Shown piece after piece: positions 39,150-45,396 of a DNA stretch of 45,396 nucleotides. The notes beneath the pieces are model-generated. The model searched no databases. It was not told the origin of the DNA and saw only the letters and a list, made by a program, of their open reading frames with translations. The first letter of the stretch is position 1. The number at the start of each line of letters is the position of its first letter. This DNA is from a virus. The stretch is taken from the IMG/VR virus record IMGVR_UViG_3300033148_007463, positions 1 to 45,396 of that record; one strand, 5' to 3'. A program made the position numbers and the translations under genes.

Positions 39150-41123
39150 ATGAGAATTTACTGGGAAAGCTTAAAAAAATGGGGATTAAAAATAGGAATA
39201 CCTGTGGGTATTTCTGGTTTTGCTCTTCTATTTTACTATCTTATTTTTATTGAAGCAATAATAGTTAGTGGATACTCTGGAGACATGGTTTGTTCAGGAA
39301 CACCTGAAGATCCTTGTTTTGCTTATATTAATTTTACTGTAAAAGAGGATATATTTCTTTATCCTGTTGGTTATGATCCTTGGGGAAGGGATACTCCTTT
39401 TTCTACAGATAAAGGATTGAAGTCCTGGAAGATGTATCGAAGTTGGGGTAAGGGCTGGAGAGAAATAAAACTTGATAAAACCTGCACAGGAACTTGGTGT
39501 GGGGCTCCAAACAATCTTGGAGTAAAATATTCTTTTGTTTTTAGAGAAGGGAGAGATTACCAAATTAAAATTGAAGCCTTAAAAAATAATCCTAATGAGG
39601 ATATTAAGTGGGGATTTGGACCTGTAGACCCAACTTGGTATGGAAAAGATTGGGTTTCAGAAGCTCTTTTAACAAATGTGACAGCAGAAACAGGAGTTTC
39701 TAATTTTACTCACTTAAATATTTCAACAACAGCACCTTATGATGATTTACTTTTTTATCTTAGTTTTGATGGTGATGCAGAAGATACAAAACTAACTACT
39801 CATTATGATTTTGGAAGTCTTAAACTTGATGGAACTGGTGTAGATGATGCCGTGGTTAATTCTTCTACTTGCTTACCTAATTTTGGAGATTGTTTACAAT
39901 TAGATGGAACAGGAGATTATGTTTCTTTAGGGGATACAAATGTATTTGATGTTGATTTTACAGAAACTAATATTTCAATTAGTACATGGATTTATACAAG
40001 AGAGGAAGATGATTATTTACCTATATTTATTTCAAATGATAATGATGGGGTTTATTTGGGATATTGGTTAGCAACTTGGGAAGCAACAAATAGTGTTTGG
40101 TTAAGTGTTGGTGATGGGACAGGAACTGGTTCAGCAGATAGGAGAGGAATTCTTAGTGATACTGCTATAAGTCCAGACCAGTGGTATCATGTTGTAGGAA
40201 TTATTAGAAATGTTACTGATATGGATATTTATATTAATGGTAATTTAGATGGAGAAACTGAAACTGGAACTGCAACTACTATTGATTATAGTGTGGTGAG
40301 ATATCCTGTTATTGGAAGAACAAGACATTCTACTTTAGATGATGAATGGAATGGTATGATTGATGAATTTATGATTTTTAATAAAAGTTTATCAGCAACA
40401 GAAGTTTCTGATATTTATAATAATCAATCAGCAAGATTTGTTGGAACTGGTAAACAAGAATTAAACAACCAATCTTATTTAGATTTGACAGGAGATTATG
40501 TAAATGTTACAACAACATTTGATAATAATTTTAGAAGTAATGTTAGCTTGTTTTTACAATATTATAGTGGTGGAAGTTGGACTTCAACATCTGCTCAAAA
40601 TATAACTTCTGGAGTAAATGCAAGTTTTGATATTGGTTCTGATTTTACAAACTTAACTTTAAACTATTCTTTAATAGCTGGAAATGTATCAAATCCTTTT
40701 TACACTCCAATTATTTTTGGAGATATAAATATTTGGAATCATACAATAGGGGTTGGGGAAGCAGATATAGATTACTCAGTGGCTGTTCCTTTAGATTTAA
40801 TTAGATTTGGAAATTGTTCTCCTGATTTTGAAAATGCAGATTCTCGTCCTATTGGACAAGATGTAATAGTTGGAGCAATAAATGCTACAAATACCGGTGG
40901 AGCCACAGGAGATTTCACGATAAATTTAACAGGGGCTTTAAATCCTGGTTGGACAATTTGGGCATCTAATGATAGTTTAGTGCATAATATTACTCTAACT
41001 ACAACTGCACAAACAATTTGGTCTGATGTTACTGCAGGAACTACTAAAAAAATATGGTTAGCAGGGAATTGTTCATTTATTTCAGCAAATCCTGGACAAA
41101 GTATTTCCATGTGGGTGGCATAA
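39150..41123 (+). CDS. Membrane-anchored LamG surface protein
   Basis: The ATG at 39150 gives MRIYWESLKKWGLKIG and then one hydrophobic segment (FALLFYYLIFIEAIIVSG), an N-terminal anchor or signal. The outer part has a Cys-containing beta domain (CSGTPEDPC; CTGTWC), a LamG-like domain (LSFDGDAED, ISTWIYTREEDD, QWYHVVGIIRNVTDMDIYINGNLDG, DEFMIFNKSLSATEVSDIY) and a C-terminal beta region. More than a dozen N-X-S/T sites. Like the 28206 protein it looks like a DPANN-style surface protein; either a virion spike or a host-surface modifier. Confidence 0.68.
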   Translation: MRIYWESLKKWGLKIGIPVGISGFALLFYYLIFIEAIIVSGYSGDMVCSGTPEDPCFAYINFTVKEDIFLYPVGYDPWGRDTPFSTDKGLKSWKMYRSWGKGWREIKLDKTCTGTWCGAPNNLGVKYSFVFREGRDYQIKIEALKNNPNEDIKWGFGPVDPTWYGKDWVSEALLTNVTAETGVSNFTHLNISTTAPYDDLLFYLSFDGDAEDTKLTTHYDFGSLKLDGTGVDDAVVNSSTCLPNFGDCLQLDGTGDYVSLGDTNVFDVDFTETNISISTWIYTREEDDYLPIFISNDNDGVYLGYWLATWEATNSVWLSVGDGTGTGSADRRGILSDTAISPDQWYHVVGIIRNVTDMDIYINGNLDGETETGTATTIDYSVVRYPVIGRTRHSTLDDEWNGMIDEFMIFNKSLSATEVSDIYNNQSARFVGTGKQELNNQSYLDLTGDYVNVTTTFDNNFRSNVSLFLQYYSGGSWTSTSAQNITSGVNASFDIGSDFTNLTLNYSLIAGNVSNPFYTPIIFGDINIWNHTIGVGEADIDYSVAVPLDLIRFGNCSPDFENADSRPIGQDVIVGAINATNTGGATGDFTINLTGALNPGWTIWASNDSLVHNITLTTTAQTIWSDVTAGTTKKIWLAGNCSFISANPGQSISMWVA

Positions 41124-42521
41124 ATGGCAATACCCTTATACGTAGAAATTGTAAAGGCGTTAAGTGATACCCTCTCACTTTCTGACACCGTTTCTATTTC
41201 TACAGTTGTAAACATATCAGAAACAGACACTCTCAGTTTATCCGATTCAGTGTCGATAGATTCAATCTTAGAAGAAGGCATCTCAGTTTCAGAAACCCTA
41301 AATATTTCGGATTCTGTCTTAACTTCGGCAAATTATTTGGAGGAAATTTTGGAAACAGATACCATTTCTTTAACTGATAGTGTTTCAATAGATTCAACAG
41401 CGTTTTATCCAATCTCTCAAACAGACACTCTCTCAATCACAGATTCTGTTTCAAAGAGAGTTATAGCTACAATTTCTGTGACTGAAACTTTAAGTTTTAC
41501 TGATAGTGTATCATTAGATGCTATTTTAATTGAAGAAAAAACAATCGCAGAAACACTTTCAATCACAGATTCAGTTTCAATAAATGCTATAATTGGAAAG
41601 AGTATTACTGAAACATTAACTATCACAGACACTGTTACAACATATAAACCAGTCACTTATGGAATTAGTGAATCAGATACTATAAATTTAAGTGACAGTG
41701 TTGGTGCCAGTGTTCCTATATTAGAAGACAAATATATTACAGAAACTTTAACAATAACTGACACAATTACATTAGCAGTCGCCGAAGGCAAAGGAACAAT
41801 ATTAAAATTTAATCCATTTACAGGCACTTTACAATATTTAAAAGACTTAACACTAATCGATTCAGATGTTTTGCCAATTTTAAATAATGTTTACTTTCTT
41901 GGAAACAAAGATTTGAGGTTTAAAGGATTTTTTTCAAACGCACAAATTGGAGATTCAACAAACTATCTTGATATTTCAGACACAGGGGCATTAACTTTAA
42001 AAGGCACAGCAAGAATTTGGAAAGAAATACAATTTTATTCAACTTCTTTTGCTCCAGGACAGTCAGGAGCTACAGAAACTTTATTAGGAAATTATGATGG
42101 TTGGGCATATTCAATTAATGATGAGATGGTAGCAAGTCTTGAAATCCCAGATGATTGGGATAGTTCTACTGATTTAAAAGTCAGGATTTACTGGTATATT
42201 GATGAAGCATATTCAGCGAATAATGGAGAAGTCAGATGGCAGATTGAGTGGAGTGCAACCCCTACAGATGAAACAGAAGCTGTTGATGCACCTACTCATA
42301 CAGGAACAATAGATTTTGGAGATGTAAACATACCAGCAAATGCAAAATATTTGACAAGAACATCACAAGGAACAATATCTTCTGCTTCATTAAGTGAAGG
42401 AGATTTGCTGGGCCTAAAATTAAAGAGAATTGCATTAAATGATGGAAATGACCCAACTGCAGAACCAGTTGTAATTAACTTAGAAATTGAGTTTCTTGCA
42501 AATAAATTAGGTGAACAATAA
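41124..42521 (+). CDS. Repeat fibre protein with 'ETLSITDSVS' repeats and C-terminal beta domain
   Basis: 465 residues. About ten imperfect repeats (residues about 13-215) of the form T/S-E/D-T-L-S-I-T/S-D-S/T-V, spaced about 20 residues. Next is a LKFNPFTGTLQYLKDLTLIDSD-like linker, a segment with NAQIGDSTNYLDISD, then a C-terminal jelly-roll-like domain (YDGWAYSINDEMVASLEIPDDWD...WQIEWSATPTDETE) reminiscent of phage fibre heads. The repeats form a shaft and the end binds the receptor. Repeat number can change by recombination. No membrane segment. Confidence 0.72.
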   Translation: MAIPLYVEIVKALSDTLSLSDTVSISTVVNISETDTLSLSDSVSIDSILEEGISVSETLNISDSVLTSANYLEEILETDTISLTDSVSIDSTAFYPISQTDTLSITDSVSKRVIATISVTETLSFTDSVSLDAILIEEKTIAETLSITDSVSINAIIGKSITETLTITDTVTTYKPVTYGISESDTINLSDSVGASVPILEDKYITETLTITDTITLAVAEGKGTILKFNPFTGTLQYLKDLTLIDSDVLPILNNVYFLGNKDLRFKGFFSNAQIGDSTNYLDISDTGALTLKGTARIWKEIQFYSTSFAPGQSGATETLLGNYDGWAYSINDEMVASLEIPDDWDSSTDLKVRIYWYIDEAYSANNGEVRWQIEWSATPTDETEAVDAPTHTGTIDFGDVNIPANAKYLTRTSQGTISSASLSEGDLLGLKLKRIALNDGNDPTAEPVVINLEIEFLANKLGEQ

Positions 42522-42628
42522 AACTTAAATACCTTAAAGTATTCAAGAATATATGATAATATTAATTAATATTTCTAAATTAAATTCTGCACACCTAACT
42601 AAGTGTAAAGAGCCAAAGGAGGAAAAAA
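42522..42628 (+). promoter_or_regulatory. Promoter and leader of the 42629 gene
   Basis: ACTTAAATA (42523-42532) is a TATA box giving a predicted start about 70 bp before the ATG at 42629. A GAATATATGA follows as second candidate. The leader ends with the ribosome site AAAGGAGGAAAAAA. The next gene is thus likely transcribed separately from the fibre genes. Confidence 0.55.
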
Positions 42629-43204
42629 ATGCAACCTAATTATAATAAAGCAAACTGGATTCAATGGGTAACTGCGGTTTTAGTGATTTTAGCATTAGTT
42701 TTTGCTTACACAGCGAATACAAATGTTAAAGATATTGAAGTAACTCCAAAAATTTCTTGTCCTGAGATAGATGTTTCTGATATGACTATAACTTGCCCAG
42801 AGATAACAATTCCAGAAATGAAAGACTTGGACAATCAAAAGATTAAAGAGCTTCATCAAAAAGTTTATGAAAAAGAGATAGTATCGATAGAAAAGGACGC
42901 ACTTGAAGCAGTTGAAGAAGAAGTCAATGATGAAGACATTAAAGATTTCTTAATTGAAATGGGATATGATATTGATGAGATTAGAGATTTTGAAATTGAT
43001 GAGGATGAAACTAATATAGAGATTGTCAATCTTGGTTTAGATGACGAAGATGACAGAGAAGCAATTGTTTCTTTAGAAATCAAAGTCAAATATACTGAAG
43101 AAGTTGGCTACGCCGCAAGGCAAAAAATCATTTTGATTGGAACAGGAAGATTCTACATTGATGAAGATCCAAAAGCTGAGTTAATTTATTCCATTCCGGC
43201 CTAA
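42629..43204 (+). CDS. Membrane-anchored acidic protein, 191 aa
   Basis: A hydrophobic N-terminal helix (WIQWVTAVLVILALVFAYTA, about residues 11-30) is followed by two CPEI motifs with conserved spacing (SCPEIDVSDMTITCPEITIPEM). A long Glu/Asp-rich helical region (EEEVNDEDIKDFLIEMGYDIDEIRDFEIDEDE) and a C-terminal beta part complete it. This layout, with a CPE repeat after the membrane helix, is known in DPANN-type secreted proteins. No function. Possibly displayed on the surface. Confidence 0.6.
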   Translation: MQPNYNKANWIQWVTAVLVILALVFAYTANTNVKDIEVTPKISCPEIDVSDMTITCPEITIPEMKDLDNQKIKELHQKVYEKEIVSIEKDALEAVEEEVNDEDIKDFLIEMGYDIDEIRDFEIDEDETNIEIVNLGLDDEDDREAIVSLEIKVKYTEEVGYAARQKIILIGTGRFYIDEDPKAELIYSIPA

Positions 43205-43276
43205 ACCGAAAAGTTTTTATATTTCTTTTTTTTTATATTTCTGTGAGCTTCTGTTCATGCATTTGCTCACACTTAT
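43205..43276 (+). promoter_or_regulatory. tRNA promoter and 7-bp leader hairpin
   Basis: TTTTTATATTTC and TTTTATATTT are TATA-like boxes in a T-rich stretch that may also terminate the upstream gene. TGTGAGC (43242-43248) pairs perfectly with GCTCACA (43265-43271), ending five bases before the tRNA, so the primary transcript would start with a hairpin next to the processing site. Confidence 0.5.
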
Positions 43277-43350
43277 AGCAATGTGGTGCAGCCTGGTAAA
43301 CACGCTGGCCCCATAAGCCAGAGATCATTGGTTCAAATCCAATCATTGCT
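43277..43350 (+). tRNA. tRNA with CAU anticodon (Met, or Ile2)
   Basis: A complete 74-base cloverleaf. Acceptor AGCAATG/CATTGCT is a perfect 7 bp; D stem GTG/CAC with loop AGCCTGGTAA; anticodon stem CTGGC/GCCAG perfect, loop CCCATAA with anticodon CAT (43312-43314) and an unusual C at position 33; variable AGATC; T stem ATTGG/CCAAT with loop TTCAAAT. CCA is not encoded (A follows). It lacks the GGG/CCC anticodon stem of initiator tRNAs, so it is elongator Met or an Ile2 needing agmatidine. Confidence 0.95.
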
Positions 43351-43362
43351 ATTTTATACAAA

Positions 43363-43373
43363 ACTTTAAATAC
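43363..43373 (+). promoter_or_regulatory. Leaderless promoter for the 43394 gene
   Basis: ACTTTAAATAC contains TTTAAATA (43365-43372), centred 26 bp before the ATG at 43394, the exact archaeal leaderless spacing. Same spacing as at 6594/6620 and 44078/44104. Confidence 0.65.
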
Positions 43374-43393
43374 TTTGTTTTTCTAAAAATTTA

Positions 43394-43531
43394 ATGCATG
43401 AACAAAATAATTTTAAATGTGATATGGAATGGGCGTTTGCTGACCCCTTAGCTCTAATGATGATTGATGAAGTGTCTAAGGTTTTTGGTAATTCAGAGAT
43501 TTCTATTGCGCAGAGGGATGAAAGCATGTAG
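43394..43531 (+). CDS. Small hypothetical protein, 45 aa
   Basis: Start set by a TATA box exactly 26 bp upstream. MHEQNNFKCDMEWAFADPLALMM and a helical end. One Cys, no domain. Probably a small early protein; the precise TATA spacing is the strongest support. A TAG stop at 43529-43531. Confidence 0.5.
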   Translation: MHEQNNFKCDMEWAFADPLALMMIDEVSKVFGNSEISIAQRDESM

Positions 43532-43551
43532 CTTTTATATTTTTTTAAAGA

Positions 43552-43869
43552 ATGAATAACTATAATCCTAATCAAAGAACTAATAAAAAAAGTGTGAATT
43601 TATGTGTAAAGAAAAGAGAAAAACCAAATCGATTAAGAAATTCCCCAACTTTTTGTTTTAGAGCCACTCAACTTTCTCCAAGCGCAATACAATATTTAAT
43701 TAATTTAAAAAGATTTAAGAAGCAAGGAAGATTTATCAATGATGCAATTAATGCTTATTATTTTTACATAACAAATCCTAAATTTTATTTTAGACAATTA
43801 ATTGAATTAAATTTTGGATTGATTAGGCATATCCTTAGGAAAGTTGGAAGAAAAAAATGTTTGAAATAA
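43552..43869 (+). CDS. Basic helical protein, 105 aa
   Basis: Very basic N-terminus (NQRTNKKSVNLCVKKREKPNRLR), then FCFRATQLSPSAIQYLINLKRFKKQGRFINDAINAYYFYITN. The 'LSPSAIQYLINLKRFKKQGRFINDAI' part looks like a ribbon-helix-helix (strand then two helices), followed by further helices and a basic end. Candidate DNA-binding regulator. It overlaps the next start by 13 bp. Confidence 0.55.
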   Translation: MNNYNPNQRTNKKSVNLCVKKREKPNRLRNSPTFCFRATQLSPSAIQYLINLKRFKKQGRFINDAINAYYFYITNPKFYFRQLIELNFGLIRHILRKVGRKKCLK

Positions 43870-44024
43870 AGAAAGGAATTTGTGAGATTTGTAGAGAAGA
43901 AAAATTATTAAATAAAAAAGGTTTATGTATTTATTGTTCAAGAGGGTATTCAAAAGGTTTAGGAACTGAGATAAAATCAAGAACCGGAAAAGTAGATGAA
44001 AATTGCTGGATGAGAGGAAAATAA
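43857..44024 (+). CDS. Small zinc-finger protein, 55 aa
   Basis: CEICREEK (C9, C12) and CIYCSRG (C24, C27) form a treble-clef-like zinc knuckle pair, followed by basic residues and CWMRGK. ATG at 43857 overlaps the preceding gene. Such proteins are common in archaeal viruses, usually of unknown target. Confidence 0.6.
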   Translation: MFEIKKGICEICREEKLLNKKGLCIYCSRGYSKGLGTEIKSRTGKVDENCWMRGK

Positions 44025-44049
44025 TTTAGGAAATTTTAGGAAAAAAGCA

Positions 44050-44083
44050 ATTTATATACTCTATTATACAAATCTTTAAATAC
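44050..44083 (+). promoter_or_regulatory. Tandem TATA boxes before the 44104 gene
   Basis: TTTATATA (44051-44058) and TTTAAATA (44075-44082); the latter is centred 26 bp before the ATG at 44104, predicting a leaderless transcript. The first may give a short-leader transcript. A T-rich tail precedes the ATG. Confidence 0.6.
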
Positions 44084-44103
44084 TATTATTACTACTATTT
44101 TTT

Positions 44104-44229
44104 ATGAAAAGAATAATTAAACACAAATGCAAAGAATGTGGATATGAATGGAAAGGATATAAAGAAAAACCAAAAGAATGTCCAGAATGTAAATCAAGAA
44201 AATGGAAAAAAGGAGGTAAAAATGGATAA
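44104..44229 (+). CDS. Zinc-ribbon protein, 41 aa
   Basis: MKRIIKHKCKECGYEWKG and CPECKSRKWKK form a classic two-knuckle zinc ribbon (C9, C12, C26, C29), probably nucleic-acid binding. Its 3' end carries the ribosome site (GGAGGTAAAA) of the next gene, whose ATG lies inside the last codons (44222). Confidence 0.65.
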   Translation: MKRIIKHKCKECGYEWKGYKEKPKECPECKSRKWKKGGKNG

Positions 44230-44698
44230 TTTACAAGGAACTGTTGAGTTAATAAGCAAAAAGAATAATGCTGTTCAGATTAATGGTGTTTGGTATACTT
44301 TAGGTCCTTTAGTAAAGATGACTTACGTTAAGAAAGGAGCTTGTGAATATAGGGCTGAAAAGAATCCTGATCCACAAGGAAATCCTTTGGTTGTTTTTGT
44401 TAAATCACTTGTAACTGCTCAAGGAACTATTCAAAACCCTGCTGGAAAACCGCCTGCAGTAGCTGAAAGTGAGATGAACAGAATGTCTGCTTTAAAGTTT
44501 GCTGGAAATGTTTATATGGGAACTGGCCAGGAAGATGATGCTAAAAGACTTGCTGAAGAAGCTCATGAATATTTGCAGAAAGGTTTGTGGATAACTACAG
44601 AAAAAGCTGGTATTGGAAAACCTGTTCAAGCACCAACTTCTGTGCCTGTAGAAAGTGTCACAACACAACCACAACAACAGTATGATGATGCTTATTGA
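44222..44698 (+). CDS. Putative OB-fold/ssDNA-binding-like protein, 158 aa
   Basis: ATG 44222 (MDNLQGTVELISKKNNAV) with GGAGGTAAAA before it; an upstream frame from 44138 is the zinc-ribbon gene's shadow. The first 80 residues alternate strands (LQGTVELISKKNNAVQINGVWYTL; LVVFVKSLVTAQGTI) like a small OB-fold. The C-terminus is a disordered Pro/Gln-rich tail ending in QQQYDDAY, similar in spirit to acidic SSB tails, but lacking the usual DDDIPF. It could be a single-strand-binding protein; not certain. Confidence 0.5.
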   Translation: MDNLQGTVELISKKNNAVQINGVWYTLGPLVKMTYVKKGACEYRAEKNPDPQGNPLVVFVKSLVTAQGTIQNPAGKPPAVAESEMNRMSALKFAGNVYMGTGQEDDAKRLAEEAHEYLQKGLWITTEKAGIGKPVQAPTSVPVESVTTQPQQQYDDAY

Positions 44699-44700
44699 GA

Positions 44701-44952
44701 ATGAGAAAATTCTTGTTTAAAAAAGCAAATTACTTGCTGAAAGTAACAAAGATACTTTCCGAAACAGATTATTCAATTTCTTTTCAAGTAGGAAAGTATC
44801 ATGTAACCTTAAAGTATCAAAATCATAAACTAATTGCTTTATGTGAGTGCAAAGCTGGTTCATTAAATCAACCATGCTCTCATATATTGGCAGCAATAAC
44901 AAAATTAACAAAATTAACAAAATTAACAAAATTAACAAAATTAACAAAATAA
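44701..44952 (+). CDS. SWIM zinc-finger protein with TKL repeat tail
   Basis: 83 residues from the ATG at 44701. The motif CECKAGSLNQPCSHILAA is a SWIM (C-x-C-xn-C-x-H), preceded by a beta part (YSISFQVGKYHVTLKYQNHK). The tail is five TKL units made by 9-bp repeats (see repeat entry). A longer SWIM protein is at 2061; the two likely share a DNA-binding role. The stop TAA is directly followed by the tRNA-like gene. Confidence 0.7.
   Translation: MRKFLFKKANYLLKVTKILSETDYSISFQVGKYHVTLKYQNHKLIALCECKAGSLNQPCSHILAAITKLTKLTKLTKLTKLTK
44899..44949 (+). repeat. 9-bp in-frame tandem repeat (ACAAAATTA x5 plus a partial)
   Basis: Five identical ACAAAATTA units and ACAAAA encode Thr-Lys-Leu repeats at the C-terminus of the SWIM gene, ending at the TAA. 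Identical copies suggest recent slippage; the number may vary. Repeats run up to one codon before the tRNA-like element. Confidence 0.95.
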
Positions 44953-45033
44953 GGCAGAGTCGGTAGGAGGACAAGCACTTATCGTGGAGGGGAGCATGCT
45001 AAGGCTCTTGCAGGTTCGAATCCTGCCTCTGTC
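44953..45033 (+). tRNA. tRNA-like gene with an abnormal 5'/anticodon part
   Basis: Acceptor GGCAGAG (44953-44959) pairs with CTCTGTC (45027-45033) at all 7 positions with one G-U, and GCAGG-TTCGAAT-CCTGC (45010-45026) is a perfect T arm. The 50-base middle gives no normal D arm or anticodon arm. The best helix is GGGAGC/GCTCTT (44990-44995 / 45004-45009) with an 8-base loop ATGCTAAG, either an expanded anticodon arm or a type II variable arm. Total length 81 resembles Ser/Leu tRNAs. Anticodon cannot be assigned. Could contain an intron, be degenerate, or be a tRNA mimic. Confidence 0.6.
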
Positions 45034-45110
45034 ATCTGCTTTGAGTTAGGAGCGTGAAGCAGCACTAATACCTAAACTCTCAAACGCTGACACCCCGGAA
45101 AGACGGGGAT
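45034..45110 (+). ncRNA. Candidate structured RNA after the tRNA-like element
   Basis: Three helices can be drawn: CTGCTT (45036-45041) with AAGCAG; TTGAG-TTAGG with CCTAA...CTCAA (about 45043-45084, 10 bp with a three-base bulge); and CCCCG-GAAAGA-CGGGG (about 45093-45108). The first two compete. There is no ORF here and the region is more GC-rich than the surrounding DNA, typical of non-coding RNA. No known family recognised. Confidence 0.45.
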
Positions 45111-45123
45111 TTATAATAAAATG
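45106..45123 (+). repeat. 18-bp start-site repeat GGGATTTATRATAAAATG, copy 1
   Basis: Covers the end of the GC-rich hairpin and the ATG at 45121. Identical at all 18 positions to 45221-45238, one mismatch to 222-239. Confidence 0.8.
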
Positions 45124-45231
45124 GAAGATAAACAAATTAGAGAAGAATTAGAGAAATGGCAAGAAGAGATTCAAAACAAAGAATTTGATGAATTAGTCAG
45201 AGCTATCAAATCTAAATTAAGGGATTTATAA
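45121..45231 (+). CDS. Small helical protein, 36 aa
   Basis: ATG at 45121 at the end of the 18-bp repeat. MEDKQIREELEKWQEEIQNK and EFDELVRAIKSKLRDL form a predicted amphipathic helix pair. Its last codons and stop are themselves inside the second copy of the repeat. Function unknown. Confidence 0.5.
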   Translation: MEDKQIREELEKWQEEIQNKEFDELVRAIKSKLRDL

Positions 45232-45238
45232 TAAAATG
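45221..45238 (+). repeat. 18-bp start-site repeat, copy 2
   Basis: GGGATTTATAATAAAATG contains the end and stop of the 36-aa gene and the ATG of the repeat protein. Together with 45106-45123 and 222-239 it marks three successive genes. Confidence 0.8.
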
Positions 45239-45396
45239 AAAACAATAAATGGAAATTTAATACTGAAAAAGGATACAACTTTTAATGAAGATTTAAAAGT
45301 AGAAGGAAATATTATAGGAAATTTTAATTTAATAGTAAAGGGGAATATTAATGCAGGGAATATTAAAGTATGGAATATTAATGCATGGAATATTAA
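45236..45396 (+). CDS. Beta-helix repeat protein, N-terminal part (continues at position 1)
   Basis: The ATG at 45236 opens MKTINGNLILKKDTTFNEDL, KVEGNIIGNFNLIVKGN, then NINAGNIKVWNINAWNI and on into the left end of the window in frame. With one copy of the 27-bp terminal repeat counted, the full protein is about 120 residues. The opening part resembles bactofilin-like beta helices, which form filaments; the NINAW repeats are like those of small phage and DPANN proteins of unknown function. Confidence 0.7.
   Translation, partial: MKTINGNLILKKDTTFNEDLKVEGNIIGNFNLIVKGNINAGNIKVWNINAWNI
45370..45396. repeat. Terminal direct repeat (27 bp), copy 2
   Basis: Identical to bases 1-27; see the first copy. 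The gene crossing it is in frame, supporting circular closure. Confidence 0.85.

Noticed and set aside
41160-41800. Possible CRISPR-like array in the repeat gene
   Set aside because: The repeats are coding, imperfect, in frame and continuous with the fibre protein; no unique spacers.
44138-44221. Upstream start for the OB-like protein
   Set aside because: It reads through the zinc-ribbon gene in another frame; the GGAGGTAAAA site favours ATG 44222.

Overview
This 45.4-kb AT-rich window looks like a complete or nearly complete genome of a tailed archaeal virus (HK97-type capsid, Caudoviricetes). The first 27 bases are repeated exactly as the last 27, and one open frame reads through that join, so the molecule is probably circular or circularly permuted. 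Archaeal signals include TATA boxes of the TTTAWATA type, several lying 26 bp from a start codon (leaderless mRNAs), a group II (thermosome-type) chaperonin and an AbrB-type regulator. Strong GGAGG Shine-Dalgarno sites occur inside operons. Several surface-type proteins with N-X-S/T sequons, LamG-like domains and 'NLNVTGNVT' motifs resemble proteins I associate with DPANN archaea (Woesearchaeota/Pacearchaeota). That host assignment is an inference.

Layout. (1) 43.2-45.4 kb and 0-3.4 kb, plus strand across the junction: a tRNA(CAU), a tRNA-like gene with an abnormal middle, small zinc-ribbon and SWIM proteins, two HNH nucleases, a beta-helix repeat protein and an HTH protein that may be the small terminase. 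(2) 3.4-6.0 kb, minus strand: seven small genes ending in a RuvB-like AAA+ ATPase, with a 16-bp tandem repeat. (3) 6.0-6.6 kb: a non-coding hub with an 11-bp iteron array and two dyads. (4) 6.6-9.1 kb: AbrB and small regulators, then the chaperonin. (5) 9.1-21.8 kb: about 12 kb of sugar and cell-surface chemistry (SDR epimerase, TPP enzyme in two ORFs, aminotransferase, four glycosyltransferases, two radical SAM enzymes, cytidylyltransferase, LicD, DUF2061, CmoB-like methyltransferase), with HNH, PD-(D/E)XK nuclease and cold-shock genes interspersed. (6) 21.8-42.5 kb: terminase, portal (opposite strand), protease, scaffold, capsid, connector, tail completion, tail tube, chaperones, tape measure, tail hub and surface or fibre proteins.

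How it may work: terminase, portal, protease and capsid proteins build and fill the head. The gp10-like protein, tail terminator, tube, chaperones and a short 407-residue tape measure build a siphovirus-like tail. No DNA polymerase, integrase or lysin was recognised; the AAA+ ATPase, a resolvase-like nuclease and an OB-like protein are the only replication or recombination candidates. The sugar cassette takes about a quarter of the genome and probably makes and transfers an unusual phosphorylated or aminated glycan onto the host surface or the virion. Reading frames are interrupted or split at 10.87, 25.85, 32.48, 32.69 and 33.06 kb; some look translationally coupled, others look like single-base indels that need read-level checking.
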